NCBI RefSeq assembly: GCF_009765965.1
Contig: NZ_LMUL01000001.1
Span: 55,276-119,275, forward strand
Length of the DNA stretch: 64,000 bases
Reading direction: 5' to 3'
DNA from: Caulobacter sp. S45
GTDB lineage: Bacteria > Pseudomonadota > Alphaproteobacteria > Caulobacterales > Caulobacteraceae
Made by a program: the position numbers and the translations under genes. Shown here piece by piece: positions 42,633-51,358 of the stretch (the first letter of the stretch is position 1; every line of letters begins with the position of its first letter). The notes under the pieces were generated by a model that saw only the letters and a list, made by a program, of their open reading frames with translations, did no database searches and was not told the DNA's origin.

Positions 42633-43349
42633 ATGACGGTGCAACCTTTTCGGGAAGACGCGTTTCAGGCCCTGCGGTTGCTCGTGATCGAGGACGAGGC
42701 CGAGGCCGCCGCGCGCATGGCGCGCGGGCTTGAGGACGCCGGTTGCGCCGTGGAGATCGCCCCCGATGGCGAAGACGGCCTGAGCCGCGCCTCCGCCGGC
42801 GGTTACGACGTGATCATCGTCGATCGCATGCTGCCGCGCCTGAACGGCCTGTCGGTGGTGCAAGCTTTGCGGGCCGGTGGGAGCCAGACCCCGGTGCTGT
42901 TCCTCACCGCCATGGGCTCGGTCTCCGACCGGGTGGCGGGTCTTGAGGGCGGCGGCGACGACTATCTGGTCAAGCCCTATTCCCAGGCCGAGCTGAACGC
43001 CCGGGTCAACGCCCTGGCCCGCCGCGCTGTCGCCCCCTTGCGCGAACGCACGGTGCTGAAGGCCGACGACCTGACGATGGACAGGTTGGAGCGCACCGTT
43101 CGGCGGGGGAACCGCGAGATCGATCTGCTGCCCCTGGAATTCAAGCTGCTGGAGTTCCTGCTGCTGAACGCCGGTCAGGTCGTCACCCGCACCATGCTGC
43201 TGGAGCGGGTCTGGGGCTTCCACTTCGATCCGCGCACCAATATCGTCGAGACCCACCTCAGCCGCCTACGTGGGAAGATCGAGACGGAGGGCTCCGCGCC
43301 TATGATCTCGACCATACGGGGAGCGGGCTACGTGATCGGCGCCGCATGA
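42633..43349 (+). CDS. OmpR-family response regulator (second system)
   Basis: 238 residues from the ATG at 42633; an upstream ATG at 42558 would add 25 residues with no homology. Receiver: LLVIEDEAEAA, phosphoacceptor Asp in VIIVDRMLPRLNG, Thr in FLTAMGS, Lys in DDYLVKPYSQAE. DNA-binding domain: LLPLEFKLLEFLLLNAGQVV, NIVETHLSRLRGKIE and IRGAGYVIG. Kinase gene follows with a 4-nt overlap. It faces the TonB-dependent receptor gene, the likely target. Relative to the regulator at 28.8 kb the recognition helix differs (IVETHLSRL against ALEVSISRL), so the two may still read similar sites but are not duplicates. Confidence 0.92.
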   Translation: MTVQPFREDAFQALRLLVIEDEAEAAARMARGLEDAGCAVEIAPDGEDGLSRASAGGYDVIIVDRMLPRLNGLSVVQALRAGGSQTPVLFLTAMGSVSDRVAGLEGGGDDYLVKPYSQAELNARVNALARRAVAPLRERTVLKADDLTMDRLERTVRRGNREIDLLPLEFKLLEFLLLNAGQVVTRTMLLERVWGFHFDPRTNIVETHLSRLRGKIETEGSAPMISTIRGAGYVIGAA

Positions 43350-44713
43350 CGCCGCCGCGCGGGATGTCGCTCCGCCCTCTGATGGCGCGCACCGGCGTGC
43401 GGCTGGCGCTGGTGAACGCCGCCGTGGTGCTGGCGGCCTTCATCCTGGCGGGATGCATGGCCCTGCTTTCGATCCAGCACCTGAGCCGGGAGAACATCCG
43501 CGACCACGTCTACGGAGAAGTCGTCTCGCTGGACGACGAATTCGTCCAGAAGGGCGCGGTCCACCTGCGCCACACCATCGCGAAGCGGGAGCGGCTGTGG
43601 CGCGGCTTCGACTATCGCCTCACCGATCCCCAGGGCGTCTATCGCGGCGGTCGCCTGCCGAGCGGGGTCGGCCCGGGCTGGACCGACCTGCGCGTCGGAT
43701 CGCGCACCTTCCTGGTGTTCTCCAGGCGGTTGCCGGATGGCGGATTGCTGACGGTAGGCCAGGACCTGACGGCGGCGTCGGGTCAGATGGCCTCCACCGC
43801 GCGCAGCCTGCTGGTGTTCGGCGGTCTAGGCGTGGGGTTTTGCCTGCTGACCTCCTACCTGTTCAACCGCCAGGCCTGGAGGCGCATCGGCGCCATCGCC
43901 GACGCCGCGCGGCAGGTTGCGGACGGCCGGCTGGATGTTCGCGCGCCCGTGCGGCGAGGGCGTCGGCGCGACGATCTCGACGAATTGGGGCAGATGTTCA
44001 ACGGCATGCTCGAGCGCATCGAGGTGCTGCTCGACCAGCTCCGACAGGTGTCGGTGGACATCGCCCATGACATGCGCACGCCGCTGACCCGCGTGCATCA
44101 GAAGCTCGAACGGGTACGGGCCGGCGCGGCGCGCGATCCCGCGCTGCTGGCCGAGATCCGGGGCGTCGAAGACGATATCGCCGAGGTGTTGCGGACCTTC
44201 GACGCCCTGCTGCAGCTATCGGAGATCGGCGGCCAGAGCGGCGGGCCGTCCGACCCTCGGATCGACCTGGGCGAGGTCGCCGAACGCGTGGCGGAAGCCT
44301 TTCGCCCGGATATCGAGGACAGTGGTCGGCGGCTGGAGGTGGATTGCGCCTCGGCCCATCTCCACGGCGACGGCCAGCTGCTGGCGCAGGTGGTGTCGAA
44401 CCTGCTGGAGAATTCGCTGCGTCACACGCCGGTCGGCGCGCGCGTCCGGGTGGAGGTCCGCCACCAGCGGGGTCATGTGGCGCTGTGCGTCAGCGACGAT
44501 GGCCCAGGCGTTGCGCTGGCGGACCGCGAGGCGGTGCTGAAACCCTTCGTCCGGTTGGAGCCGAGCCGGCACACGCCAGGCTCGGGTCTGGGTCTCTCGA
44601 TCGTCTCGGCCATCGCCGCCCGGCACGGCGCCAGCCTGAGTCTCAATGACGCCCGGCCCGGCCTCGGCGTCGAGCTCGCCTTCCAGGTTCCGGACCTCGA
44701 GACCAGCCGCTAG
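43346..44713 (+). CDS. sensor histidine kinase (second system)
   Basis: 455 residues, ATGA overlap with its regulator. Helices at about 15-37 (LALVNAAVVLAAFILAGCMA) and 150-172 (SLLVFGGLGVGFCLLTSYLF) bracket a periplasmic sensor of about 110 residues. HAMP segment (AIADAARQVADGRLDVRAPV), H-box VSVDIAHDMRTPLTRVHQKL and catalytic boxes NLLENSLRHTP, VSDDGPGV and GSGLGLSIVSAIAARHG. The short sensor domain is not recognised. It belongs with the preceding regulator and probably with the TonB-dependent receptor on the opposite strand. Confidence 0.93.
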   Translation: MTPPRGMSLRPLMARTGVRLALVNAAVVLAAFILAGCMALLSIQHLSRENIRDHVYGEVVSLDDEFVQKGAVHLRHTIAKRERLWRGFDYRLTDPQGVYRGGRLPSGVGPGWTDLRVGSRTFLVFSRRLPDGGLLTVGQDLTAASGQMASTARSLLVFGGLGVGFCLLTSYLFNRQAWRRIGAIADAARQVADGRLDVRAPVRRGRRRDDLDELGQMFNGMLERIEVLLDQLRQVSVDIAHDMRTPLTRVHQKLERVRAGAARDPALLAEIRGVEDDIAEVLRTFDALLQLSEIGGQSGGPSDPRIDLGEVAERVAEAFRPDIEDSGRRLEVDCASAHLHGDGQLLAQVVSNLLENSLRHTPVGARVRVEVRHQRGHVALCVSDDGPGVALADREAVLKPFVRLEPSRHTPGSGLGLSIVSAIAARHGASLSLNDARPGLGVELAFQVPDLETSR

Positions 44714-44951
44714 GCGAGACAGCCCAATGGGACGTCCACCTCGGCGTCTAGCCGTTCGGGCGGCGCGCCGCTTCCTTGATCAGCTGGCGCGCGATGATGT
44801 TCGTCGGCTGAGAAAGCCTTGCGCGTTGAGGGTTTTGTCCTACCCATAGGCGAAGCAGGGCTAGGGCGTGACGGGTGCGGCGAACGGGCGACAAGGGTGG
44901 CGACGGCCGCTGGGCGTGCGCCCGGCCGCACACCTTGGCTCTGGGTCCGAG
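44714..44951. other. intergenic stretch before the peptide transporter
   Basis: About 240 bp. No supported gene: a minus-strand reading ending in IIARQLIKEAARRPNG looks protein-like but has no credible start and overlaps the promoter region of the transporter gene. No clear hairpin or repeat. Confidence 0.35.
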
Positions 44952-46394
44952 ATGATGGCGAAGCCCGGGACGGATGCGACGCCCAGGGCGCGGCTATTCC
45001 TCGGGCACCCCCTTGGCCTTGGCTATCTGACTTTCGCCGACGCCTGGGAGCGCTTTTCCTTCTCCGGGATGCAGGCGCTGCTGGTGCTCTATATGGGGCA
45101 GCGGCTGCTCCTGCCCGGCCATGTGGAGCATGTCGCCGGCTTCGCGGCGTTTCGCGGTGCGGTGGAGCACCTGTATGGCCGTCACCTCTCGGTCGGCGCA
45201 TTGGCCTCGGCCATCTTCGGTCTCTACTCCGGCGGCGTATACCTGACGCCGATCGCCGGCGGCCTGCTCGCCGACCGGGGGCTCGGGCGGACCCGCACGA
45301 TCACGCGCGGCGCCTGCCTGCTCGTGGCCGGCCACTTTCTCATGGCCTTCGAAGCGCCGTTCCTGGTTGCTCTCGCCTGCCTGGTGATCGGTGTCGGGTG
45401 TTTCAAAGGCAATATGGCCACCCAGGTGGGAGAGCTCTATGCGCCGGGCGATCTGAGGCGCGCGGACGCCTTCCAGATCTACATGATCGGGATCAGCATG
45501 GCGGCGATCGTATCGCCCCTGGTCTGCGGCGCCCTGGGCCAGCGGGTCGCCTGGCATTGGGGCTTCGCCGCAGCGGGCGTGGGCATGCTGGTCGGGCTTG
45601 CCGTCTATCTCTCCGGAACGCGCCTATATCCGGAGGCTCGGCGCACGGGGAAGCGCGATGACGCGCCCCGGCCGAGGTTGGTGAAGGGGGAGGGGCTGAC
45701 CATCGCCGTGTTGTTGGCGCTTTTGCCAGCGCTCGCCCTGTCCTCGGTCGGCAACCAGCAGATGTTCAACGCCTATCTGGTCTGGGGCGACGCGCACCTT
45801 AACCTTCGGGTATTCGGCCAGGCCCTGCCGGTGACATGGCTGATCTCGGCGGACGCCTTCATCGCCACGGGCGCGATGGCCTTCACGGTGATGTTCTGGC
45901 GTTGGTGGGCGATCCGACGCCGCGAGCCCGACGAGATCGTAAAGCTCGTGCTTGGCGTGGCCATCTCGGCGACGGCTCCGCTGATCCTGGCCCTGGCGAG
46001 CGCACACGAAGCCGTCAGCGGACGGCGGATCGGGCTAGCCTGGGCGTTGGCGTTCCATTTCGTCAACGAGGTCGGCGTGGCCAACGTCTTTCCCGTCGGC
46101 CTCGCCCTGTTCTCCCGCGCCTCGCCGAAGGCCGTGGGCGGGGTGATGATCGGCGTCTATTATTTGAGCCTGTTCGCCGCCAACATGCTGGTCGGCTGGC
46201 TGGGCGGGCTGCTGGAAACCATGACGCCGACCGCCTTCTGGCTGCTGCACTCAGGCCTGGTCGCCTCAGGCGGCGTCATGCTGCTGGGGCTGGCCCTGGC
46301 TTTCCGGCGCATCCTGACGCCGATGGTCGATCCGGAGGCGAGCGCCAAGGTTGCGCCGTCCCCTACAGCTCAGGCGAACCCGGCCATTTCGTGA
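44952..46394 (+). CDS. POT/PTR-family proton-coupled peptide transporter
   Basis: 480 residues from ATG-ATG at 44952 (a GTG 28 codons upstream is possible but adds a non-hydrophobic tail). The family motif appears as ADAWERFSFSGMQALLVLYM; the first Glu of the ExxER motif is Asp, and the usual Tyr after FSF is Ser. The second signature is GGLLADRGLGRTRTI, and CFKGNMATQVGELY corresponds to the conserved FxxFYxxINxG-region helix. Twelve or more helices. Imports di- or tripeptides with protons. The ExxER change may alter proton coupling. Stand-alone gene after the second two-component system. Confidence 0.88.
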   Translation: MMAKPGTDATPRARLFLGHPLGLGYLTFADAWERFSFSGMQALLVLYMGQRLLLPGHVEHVAGFAAFRGAVEHLYGRHLSVGALASAIFGLYSGGVYLTPIAGGLLADRGLGRTRTITRGACLLVAGHFLMAFEAPFLVALACLVIGVGCFKGNMATQVGELYAPGDLRRADAFQIYMIGISMAAIVSPLVCGALGQRVAWHWGFAAAGVGMLVGLAVYLSGTRLYPEARRTGKRDDAPRPRLVKGEGLTIAVLLALLPALALSSVGNQQMFNAYLVWGDAHLNLRVFGQALPVTWLISADAFIATGAMAFTVMFWRWWAIRRREPDEIVKLVLGVAISATAPLILALASAHEAVSGRRIGLAWALAFHFVNEVGVANVFPVGLALFSRASPKAVGGVMIGVYYLSLFAANMLVGWLGGLLETMTPTAFWLLHSGLVASGGVMLLGLALAFRRILTPMVDPEASAKVAPSPTAQANPAIS

Positions 46395-46447
46395 GCCTGA
46401 GCCTCGAGGTCTTCAGTCCGCGATTGCAGGCGTTTTAGCTGCTGGTC

Positions 46448-46645
46448 TCAGCGGTGCGATGTGAAGCTCGCCGAAGCGACTGTCTTAATTCCCGGCGCGT
46501 TCGCAGCATGCGCCGCCAGCACCGTCGCTATGGCGATAACCGGAAGCACGAACGCGATCACATAGTCGCGGACTGTTTTCGAGCGGGAAGGCGACGTGAG
46601 CTTGAGCACGGGCGTTGCGGGTCCGGTCTGACGTAGCCCATGCAT
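46448..46645 (-). CDS. possible small single-helix membrane protein
   Basis: 65 residues from the ATG at 46645, with a single hydrophobic helix (YVIAFVLPVIAIATVLAAHA) in the middle and a Ser/Lys-rich N terminus. No ribosome-binding site is obvious and I recognise no family. The region between the peptide transporter and the TonB-like gene is otherwise empty, and the helix is better formed than chance readings nearby, so I keep it at low confidence. Confidence 0.35.
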   Translation of the reverse strand: MHGLRQTGPATPVLKLTSPSRSKTVRDYVIAFVLPVIAIATVLAAHAANAPGIKTVASASFTSHR

Positions 46646-46726
46646 GCCCGTCGCCACGGCGGATGGCCAACCAGCTCTTCTGAAGGCGCTATTAGAAATG
46701 GCGTCACGCCGGGGGCGGCGGAACGG

Positions 46727-47140
46727 CTATTCCGCGCGCCAATTTATCGGCGTTTCCAGGGTGGTCGCGGGTCCGTACGGGCCGGGCGTCAGCTGGAGCA
46801 GCTTGGAGAACTTCAGGGTCGCGCCGCCAAAGCCGTAGCCCTTCGGGGTTTCCTCCAGGACGGTGCAATTGGTGAGCAGGCCCGAGGGCCGCACCCGGCA
46901 CCTGATCCGCACCCGGCCGTCGATGTGGGCGGCCTTGGCCTTGCGCGGGAACAGCTTCGCGACCTGACCGCCGGTCGGCACCTTGAGCCAGGGCTTCTCC
47001 CCCACCGCGAGCGGCCGGTTGATCAGCGCATCGGGTGCGGGGGCGGGCGTGAGTCCTGGCGCCGGCCGATGGCGGGCCGCCGTCTGGCAGCCTCCCAACG
47101 CCAGGACCGTCGCACTCGCTAAAAGGACTGGGGATCGCAT
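46727..47140 (-). CDS. lipoprotein with a TonB C-terminal-like domain
   Basis: 137 residues. Signal peptide with a lipobox, VLALGGC (Cys18), then a proline-rich linker and a domain resembling the TonB C terminus: VRIRCRVRPSGLLTNCTVLE and PKGYGFGGATLKFSKLLQLT. Two cysteines in this domain could form a disulfide. Unlike real TonB it has no transmembrane anchor, so it is probably an outer- or inner-membrane lipoprotein of the energy-transducer-like group with unknown role. It begins 12 nt after the DUF885 gene and may share its transcript. Confidence 0.8.
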   Translation of the reverse strand: MRSPVLLASATVLALGGCQTAARHRPAPGLTPAPAPDALINRPLAVGEKPWLKVPTGGQVAKLFPRKAKAAHIDGRVRIRCRVRPSGLLTNCTVLEETPKGYGFGGATLKFSKLLQLTPGPYGPATTLETPINWRAE

Positions 47141-47152
47141 GGACCGATGGGG

Positions 47153-48970
47153 TTAGGCGCTCTTGGACTTGATGTAGCTGTCGATCACCCCGTCCAGGAT
47201 GTCCAGCGGCACGCGGCCGTAGCTTAGCCCGGCCTCGTGGAAATCCTTGATGTCGTAGCGCGGTCCCAGGGTGTGCTCGGCGCGGGTGCGGGCGCGGGTC
47301 CACACCGTATGGCCGATCTTGTAGCTGCAGGCCTGGCCGGGCGTGGAGGTGTAACGCGCCACTTCGCGATCCGAACGGCCGGGGGAGTCGCCGTCGGTCT
47401 GCACGAAGTAGGCGATGGCCTGCTCGCGGCTCCAGCCCATGTGGTGGATGCCGGTGTCGACCACGCAGCGGCTGCAGCGGAACAGTTGCGCCTTCAGATA
47501 GCCGACCCGGCCGACCGGATCGTCCTTGTACATGCCCAGTTCGTCGGCGAGCTGCTCGGCGTACAGCGCCCAGCCTTCGGCGTAGCTGGAAAAGCCGCCG
47601 ACCTTGCGGATCAGCGGCAGGTCCTTGTTAGACAGGGCCAGGCCGCCTTCGAGCTGGTGGCCCGGCAGGCCCTCGTGGAACACCGTGGTCGACAGGGCGA
47701 ACCTCGGCCACTCGGCGGTGTCTTGCAGGTTGATGTAGACGAGGCCGGGCCGGGACCCGTCGATGGCCGGTCCCTGCGAGAAGGCCGAGGCGGCGCCGGC
47801 CTCGGTCTGGGGCGGCACGCGGCGCACCTCGAACCTATAGGGCGGCAGGCGCTTGAACGCGCGCGGCAGCTCCGGCGTGATCTCGGCCAGCCGCTTGTTG
47901 CCGTACGCGATGCAGGCGGCTTTGCCGGCGTCGGTGTTGGGATAGAGGTACTGCGGGTCCTTGTAGAGGGCCGATACGCGGTCGCCGACCGTGCCCTGGG
48001 TCAGGCCCTGGGTCTTCAGCACCTCGTCCATACGGGCGATGATTTCCTTGCCCTGCTCCAGGCCCAGCTTGTGCACTTCGTCGGGCGTCAGGTTGGTGGT
48101 GGTCGCTGCATGCAGGGCTGCGGCGTAGAAAGCCTCGCCGTCCTTCAACCGGCGCAGGCTGGCGTCGTGGCCGGCGCGGGCGCGGAACCTGCGCATCTCC
48201 GCGGTCTGGCGCTCCAGCGCCGGACTGATCTTCTCGGCGTAGATCTTGGCGGCGTCGGCGGCGTAGCGATCGGACAGGCCCTTGTCCTTGGCTCGTTTGG
48301 CGATCGAGGTGACCAGCAGCGACTGTTCGGGGGCGGTATGCATCGCCGCCATCTGGGTCAGGCTGATGTCGCAGATGAAGTCCGGCGGGATCACGCCCAG
48401 GCCCGCGTCATGGCGCATCTGCGCGGTCTGGTCGTCCAGTTGCACGGCGAAGGCGGCCATGCGCGAGAGGTAGGCGTCGGCGTCCTCAGTGCTCGTGATC
48501 TTGTGCTTGGTGTCCAGGAAATCCGGCACGCTTTGGTAGACGCCGGTGAGCTGGCTGACCACGTAGGGCGACGGCCCGAACGCCGCGCCGCCGAAGTCGA
48601 ACGCCTGGACGCGCCGCGCGCTCTCGCGGGTGTAGACCACCACGTCGTAATTGATCCGGTCGGCCGGCGAGAGGCTCTCGCGCGGGAAGGCCTTGAGCCT
48701 GGCGAGTTGGGCGGCGGTAGACGCCTTGACGGCGGCCCGGCCGGTGACGCTCTCGTCGCGCAGCTTGCCGCGCAGGTCGGCGTTGGGGCCCTTGTCGAGG
48801 CCGAGTTGGGTGGCGCCCTCGGGGCTGAGGCGCAGGTCCTCCTGGAACAGCGCCTTGAACAGCTCGTCCAGCCTTGCGTGGGAATCGTTGTCCGCCTGCG
48901 CGAGCGCGGGGCCGGCCGTCAGCGCAGAGGCGGCGGCGGCCGTCGTGTAAAGGAAACGCCTACGATCCAT
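47153..48970 (-). CDS. DUF885-family metalloprotein, Tat-exported
   Basis: 605 residues, ATG start. Twin-arginine signal DRRRFLYTTAAAASALTAGP. The family hallmark HEGLPGHQLEGG (His-Glu then Gly-His, near 420) is a zinc-peptidase-like site, preceded by YINLQDTAEWPRFALSTTVF and followed by SYAEGWALYAEQLADELG. DUF885 proteins are secreted putative metallopeptidases of proteobacteria, with substrate unknown. It follows the transglutaminase-like gene by 42 nt and precedes the TonB-like lipoprotein by 12 nt, so a three-gene operon is likely. Confidence 0.9.
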   Translation of the reverse strand: MDRRRFLYTTAAAASALTAGPALAQADNDSHARLDELFKALFQEDLRLSPEGATQLGLDKGPNADLRGKLRDESVTGRAAVKASTAAQLARLKAFPRESLSPADRINYDVVVYTRESARRVQAFDFGGAAFGPSPYVVSQLTGVYQSVPDFLDTKHKITSTEDADAYLSRMAAFAVQLDDQTAQMRHDAGLGVIPPDFICDISLTQMAAMHTAPEQSLLVTSIAKRAKDKGLSDRYAADAAKIYAEKISPALERQTAEMRRFRARAGHDASLRRLKDGEAFYAAALHAATTTNLTPDEVHKLGLEQGKEIIARMDEVLKTQGLTQGTVGDRVSALYKDPQYLYPNTDAGKAACIAYGNKRLAEITPELPRAFKRLPPYRFEVRRVPPQTEAGAASAFSQGPAIDGSRPGLVYINLQDTAEWPRFALSTTVFHEGLPGHQLEGGLALSNKDLPLIRKVGGFSSYAEGWALYAEQLADELGMYKDDPVGRVGYLKAQLFRCSRCVVDTGIHHMGWSREQAIAYFVQTDGDSPGRSDREVARYTSTPGQACSYKIGHTVWTRARTRAEHTLGPRYDIKDFHEAGLSYGRVPLDILDGVIDSYIKSKSA

Positions 48971-49012
48971 CCGATCTTCCCCATCGACTCCGTCTAAGGA
49001 CGGCGGAGTCCG

Positions 49013-49813
49013 CTACACTTCATCCGCGACGACTTCGAACTTCGTCAAGAGAGCGGCGCCAAAGCTGGTGCTGATGGCGACATCGGTGGCGTCTCGGCCG
49101 TAGCCTTGAAGGATGCGCCCAATACGTGGGCGGTTGTTGCGCGGATCGAAGATATACCAGCGACCGCCGATGAAGACCTCCATCCAGGCGGAGAAGTCCA
49201 TGGGCGGGACCAGCGGAACACCGATGTCGCCGAGGTAGCCCGTGCAATAGCGCGCCGGGATGTTCATGCACCGGCATAGGGCGATGGCGAGGTGGGCGTA
49301 GTCGCGGCAGACGCCCAGGCGATCGACATGGGCGCTGTTGGCGGTGCGGTCCAGCCGGGCATGGTGATAGCCGAACTGAATCCGGTCGTTCACGTAGTCG
49401 ACGATGGCCTGCACCCGCCGCCAACCGCCCTGCACACGGCCGAACTCCTGCCAGGCGACATCCATCAGGACGTCGGTTTCGCAATAGCGGCTCGCCAGCA
49501 GGAACAGCAGCGTGTCGTCCGGTAGATGCTCGATCCCGTGCTGCTCGGCGTCCAACACCACCACGTCCGGTTCGCCGGAATCCGAGATGGTGAAATCGGC
49601 GCTGAACCGGATCGGGCCGCCGGGAGCCAGCAGGCGATGACAGGTGTTGCCGAACTGATCGTGATAGACGCTGACCGGGACGTCCGGGGTCACGGCCATG
49701 ATCTGGGGTGTGAGCAGGTCCGGCAGGCGCTCCGGGCGGATGCTCAGCACCAGGAGCATGGGCGTCGGGCCGAGGCAGTCGTAGCCGATGTCGTAGCCCG
49801 CGCGTATCTTCAA
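49013..49813 (-). CDS. transglutaminase-like protein with substituted catalytic histidine
   Basis: 266 residues from a TTG at 49813, chosen because relatives begin directly at the (M)KIRAGYDIGYDC block; a longer start would add 24 residues of low-complexity sequence. An N-terminal beta domain is followed by the papain-like core: catalytic Cys in RLGVCRDYAHLAIALC and Asp in GRWYIFDPRNN. The position of the catalytic His in the usual DxHAW motif is Ser (MDFSAWMEVFIG). Either another residue serves or the protein is not a protease/transglutaminase. First gene of the likely operon with DUF885 and the TonB-like lipoprotein. Confidence 0.85.
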   Translation of the reverse strand: MKIRAGYDIGYDCLGPTPMLLVLSIRPERLPDLLTPQIMAVTPDVPVSVYHDQFGNTCHRLLAPGGPIRFSADFTISDSGEPDVVVLDAEQHGIEHLPDDTLLFLLASRYCETDVLMDVAWQEFGRVQGGWRRVQAIVDYVNDRIQFGYHHARLDRTANSAHVDRLGVCRDYAHLAIALCRCMNIPARYCTGYLGDIGVPLVPPMDFSAWMEVFIGGRWYIFDPRNNRPRIGRILQGYGRDATDVAISTSFGAALLTKFEVVADEV

Positions 49814-50206
49814 ACTGGTCGATCCTGCCCGGCGCCGGCGGATGCTCGACCTGACAGTGAGAAGCCAAGCGGCTGCGGAAGGCAATGGGCGGCTCGATCA
49901 GGCCCCCGGTAAAACCCCGATTGCCCTGGGGCGGTGGTCTGCGCATGCCTGCAACGCCTGACCCCGGAGCAGATCCTGGGGTCCATCCAGAAGATCTATG
50001 CTCCCAGATCGGGCAGGAAGGCCTCGCACCCGGTATGGGTGGCGCCGGGCTCCGAACGCGTTCTCGTTTTCAGTGGGTCGAGCGTAAGAGACGCCATGAA
50101 CGCGACGCGCGTTCAGCCATGGCGGCCATCCTGTCCCACCGGACGTCTGACGTCCTGGGTCCGTGTGTGCTCCAACACCACGCACAGAAGCATTCGGAGA
50201 GCCGTA
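49814..50206. promoter_or_regulatory. 393-bp divergent regulatory region with three palindromes
   Basis: No supported gene. Three perfect symmetric elements lie on the side of the MFS gene: GAACGCGTTC (50054-50063), TGAACGCG-acg-CGCGTTCA (50097-50115) and GGACGTC-t-GACGTCC (50141-50155). The first two share the half-site GAACGCG. They are 52-153 bp before the MFS start at 50207 and look like operators; the regulator is not encoded next to them. Confidence 0.5.
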
Positions 50207-51358
50207 TTGAAACCGAATTGGCCCGTCTTGGCGCTCGCCGTCGGCGCATTCAGCATCGGCGTCACCGAATTCGCGCCCATGGGGCTTTTGCCGGTGATCG
50301 CCGACGGCCTGCACGTCTCGATCCCCACGGCAGGTATGTTGGTCACCGGCTATGCGCTGGGCGTGCTGGCCGGCGCGCCGCTGATGACTCTGCCGACCGG
50401 CGGTTTTGACCGCAAGCACCTATTGTTGGGGCTGATGGCGCTGTTCACCCTAGGCAGTTTCCTGTCGGCGGCAGCGCCCGGCTATGGCTGGCTGATGGCC
50501 TCGCGGCTGGTCACCTCGCTCTGCCATGGGGCCTTCTTCGGGGTCGGCTCGGTGGTGGCGACCAAGCTGGTCGGCAAGGGCAAGGAGGCCGGCGCGGTGG
50601 CGGCGGTGTTCAGCGGCCTGACCATCGCCAATATCGGTGGGGTGCCGCTGGCGACCTGGGTCGGCCAGCACATCGGCTGGCGCGCGGCGTTTGCGGGCAT
50701 CGGTGGGCTGGGCGTGCTGACCCTGATCGCCTTGGCTGTGGCCCTGCCGCGCATGCCGAGCCACGAGAAGGTCGACATCGGCCGCGAGCTGCGCGTGCTC
50801 GGCCGTCCCGCGGTGCTGCTGGCGCTGGCGACCACGGCGCTGGGGTCGGCGGCCATGTTCACCGTCTTCACCTATATCGCGCCGATCCTGCAGCACGTGA
50901 CCCATGCAAGCCCGACCTTGGTCACCGTCGCCCTGGTGGTCTACGGGATCGGGCTGACCATCGGCAACGCGCTGGGCGGCCGGTTCGCCGACAAGGCGCT
51001 GACGCCGACGCTGGTGGTGGTGCTTGCGGCCCTGACCGGCCTGCTGCTGCTGTTCGCGCTGACCATGCATTCCGTCATCCCGGCGATCGCCACGGTGTTC
51101 GCCTGGGGCGTGGCCACCTTCGCCCTGGTGCCGGCCTTGCAGGCGCGCGTGATGCAGGTGGCCCACGATGCGCCCAACCTGGCCTCTTCGATCAATATCG
51201 GGGCGTTCAACCTGGGCAATGCAGCCGGCGCGGCGCTCGGCGGCGGGGTGATCGCGCTCGGCCTGGCCTATCCGTGGGTCTCCGTCGCGGGGGCCGGCAT
51301 GTCGGCGGCGGGCCTGCTGATGGTGCTCGTCGCCGGACGATCCGGCCGCAAGGGCTGA
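50207..51358 (+). CDS. MFS transporter, AraJ/NepI-like (drug:H+ antiporter-1 type)
   Basis: 383 residues from a TTG at 50207, backed by GGAG seven to ten bases upstream; any longer start would add a hydrophilic tail before the first helix LALAVGAFSIGVTEFAPMGL. That FxxGxxEF motif, the TM5 motif GVPLATWVGQHIGWRAAFAG and the twelve-helix count place it in the DHA1 arabinose-efflux-like group, which exports sugars, purine nucleosides or drugs. Its last 91 nt overlap the end of the convergent GMC gene. The upstream region carries three palindromes. Confidence 0.88.
   Translation: MKPNWPVLALAVGAFSIGVTEFAPMGLLPVIADGLHVSIPTAGMLVTGYALGVLAGAPLMTLPTGGFDRKHLLLGLMALFTLGSFLSAAAPGYGWLMASRLVTSLCHGAFFGVGSVVATKLVGKGKEAGAVAAVFSGLTIANIGGVPLATWVGQHIGWRAAFAGIGGLGVLTLIALAVALPRMPSHEKVDIGRELRVLGRPAVLLALATTALGSAAMFTVFTYIAPILQHVTHASPTLVTVALVVYGIGLTIGNALGGRFADKALTPTLVVVLAALTGLLLLFALTMHSVIPAIATVFAWGVATFALVPALQARVMQVAHDAPNLASSINIGAFNLGNAAGAALGGGVIALGLAYPWVSVAGAGMSAAGLLMVLVAGRSGRKG

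Noticed and set aside
44748-44933. Minus-strand reading ending IIARQLIKEAARRPNG that looks protein-like.
   Set aside because: No ribosome-binding site, arginine/proline-rich start typical of GC-rich shadow frames, and no recognisable homology; too weak to call a gene or remnant.
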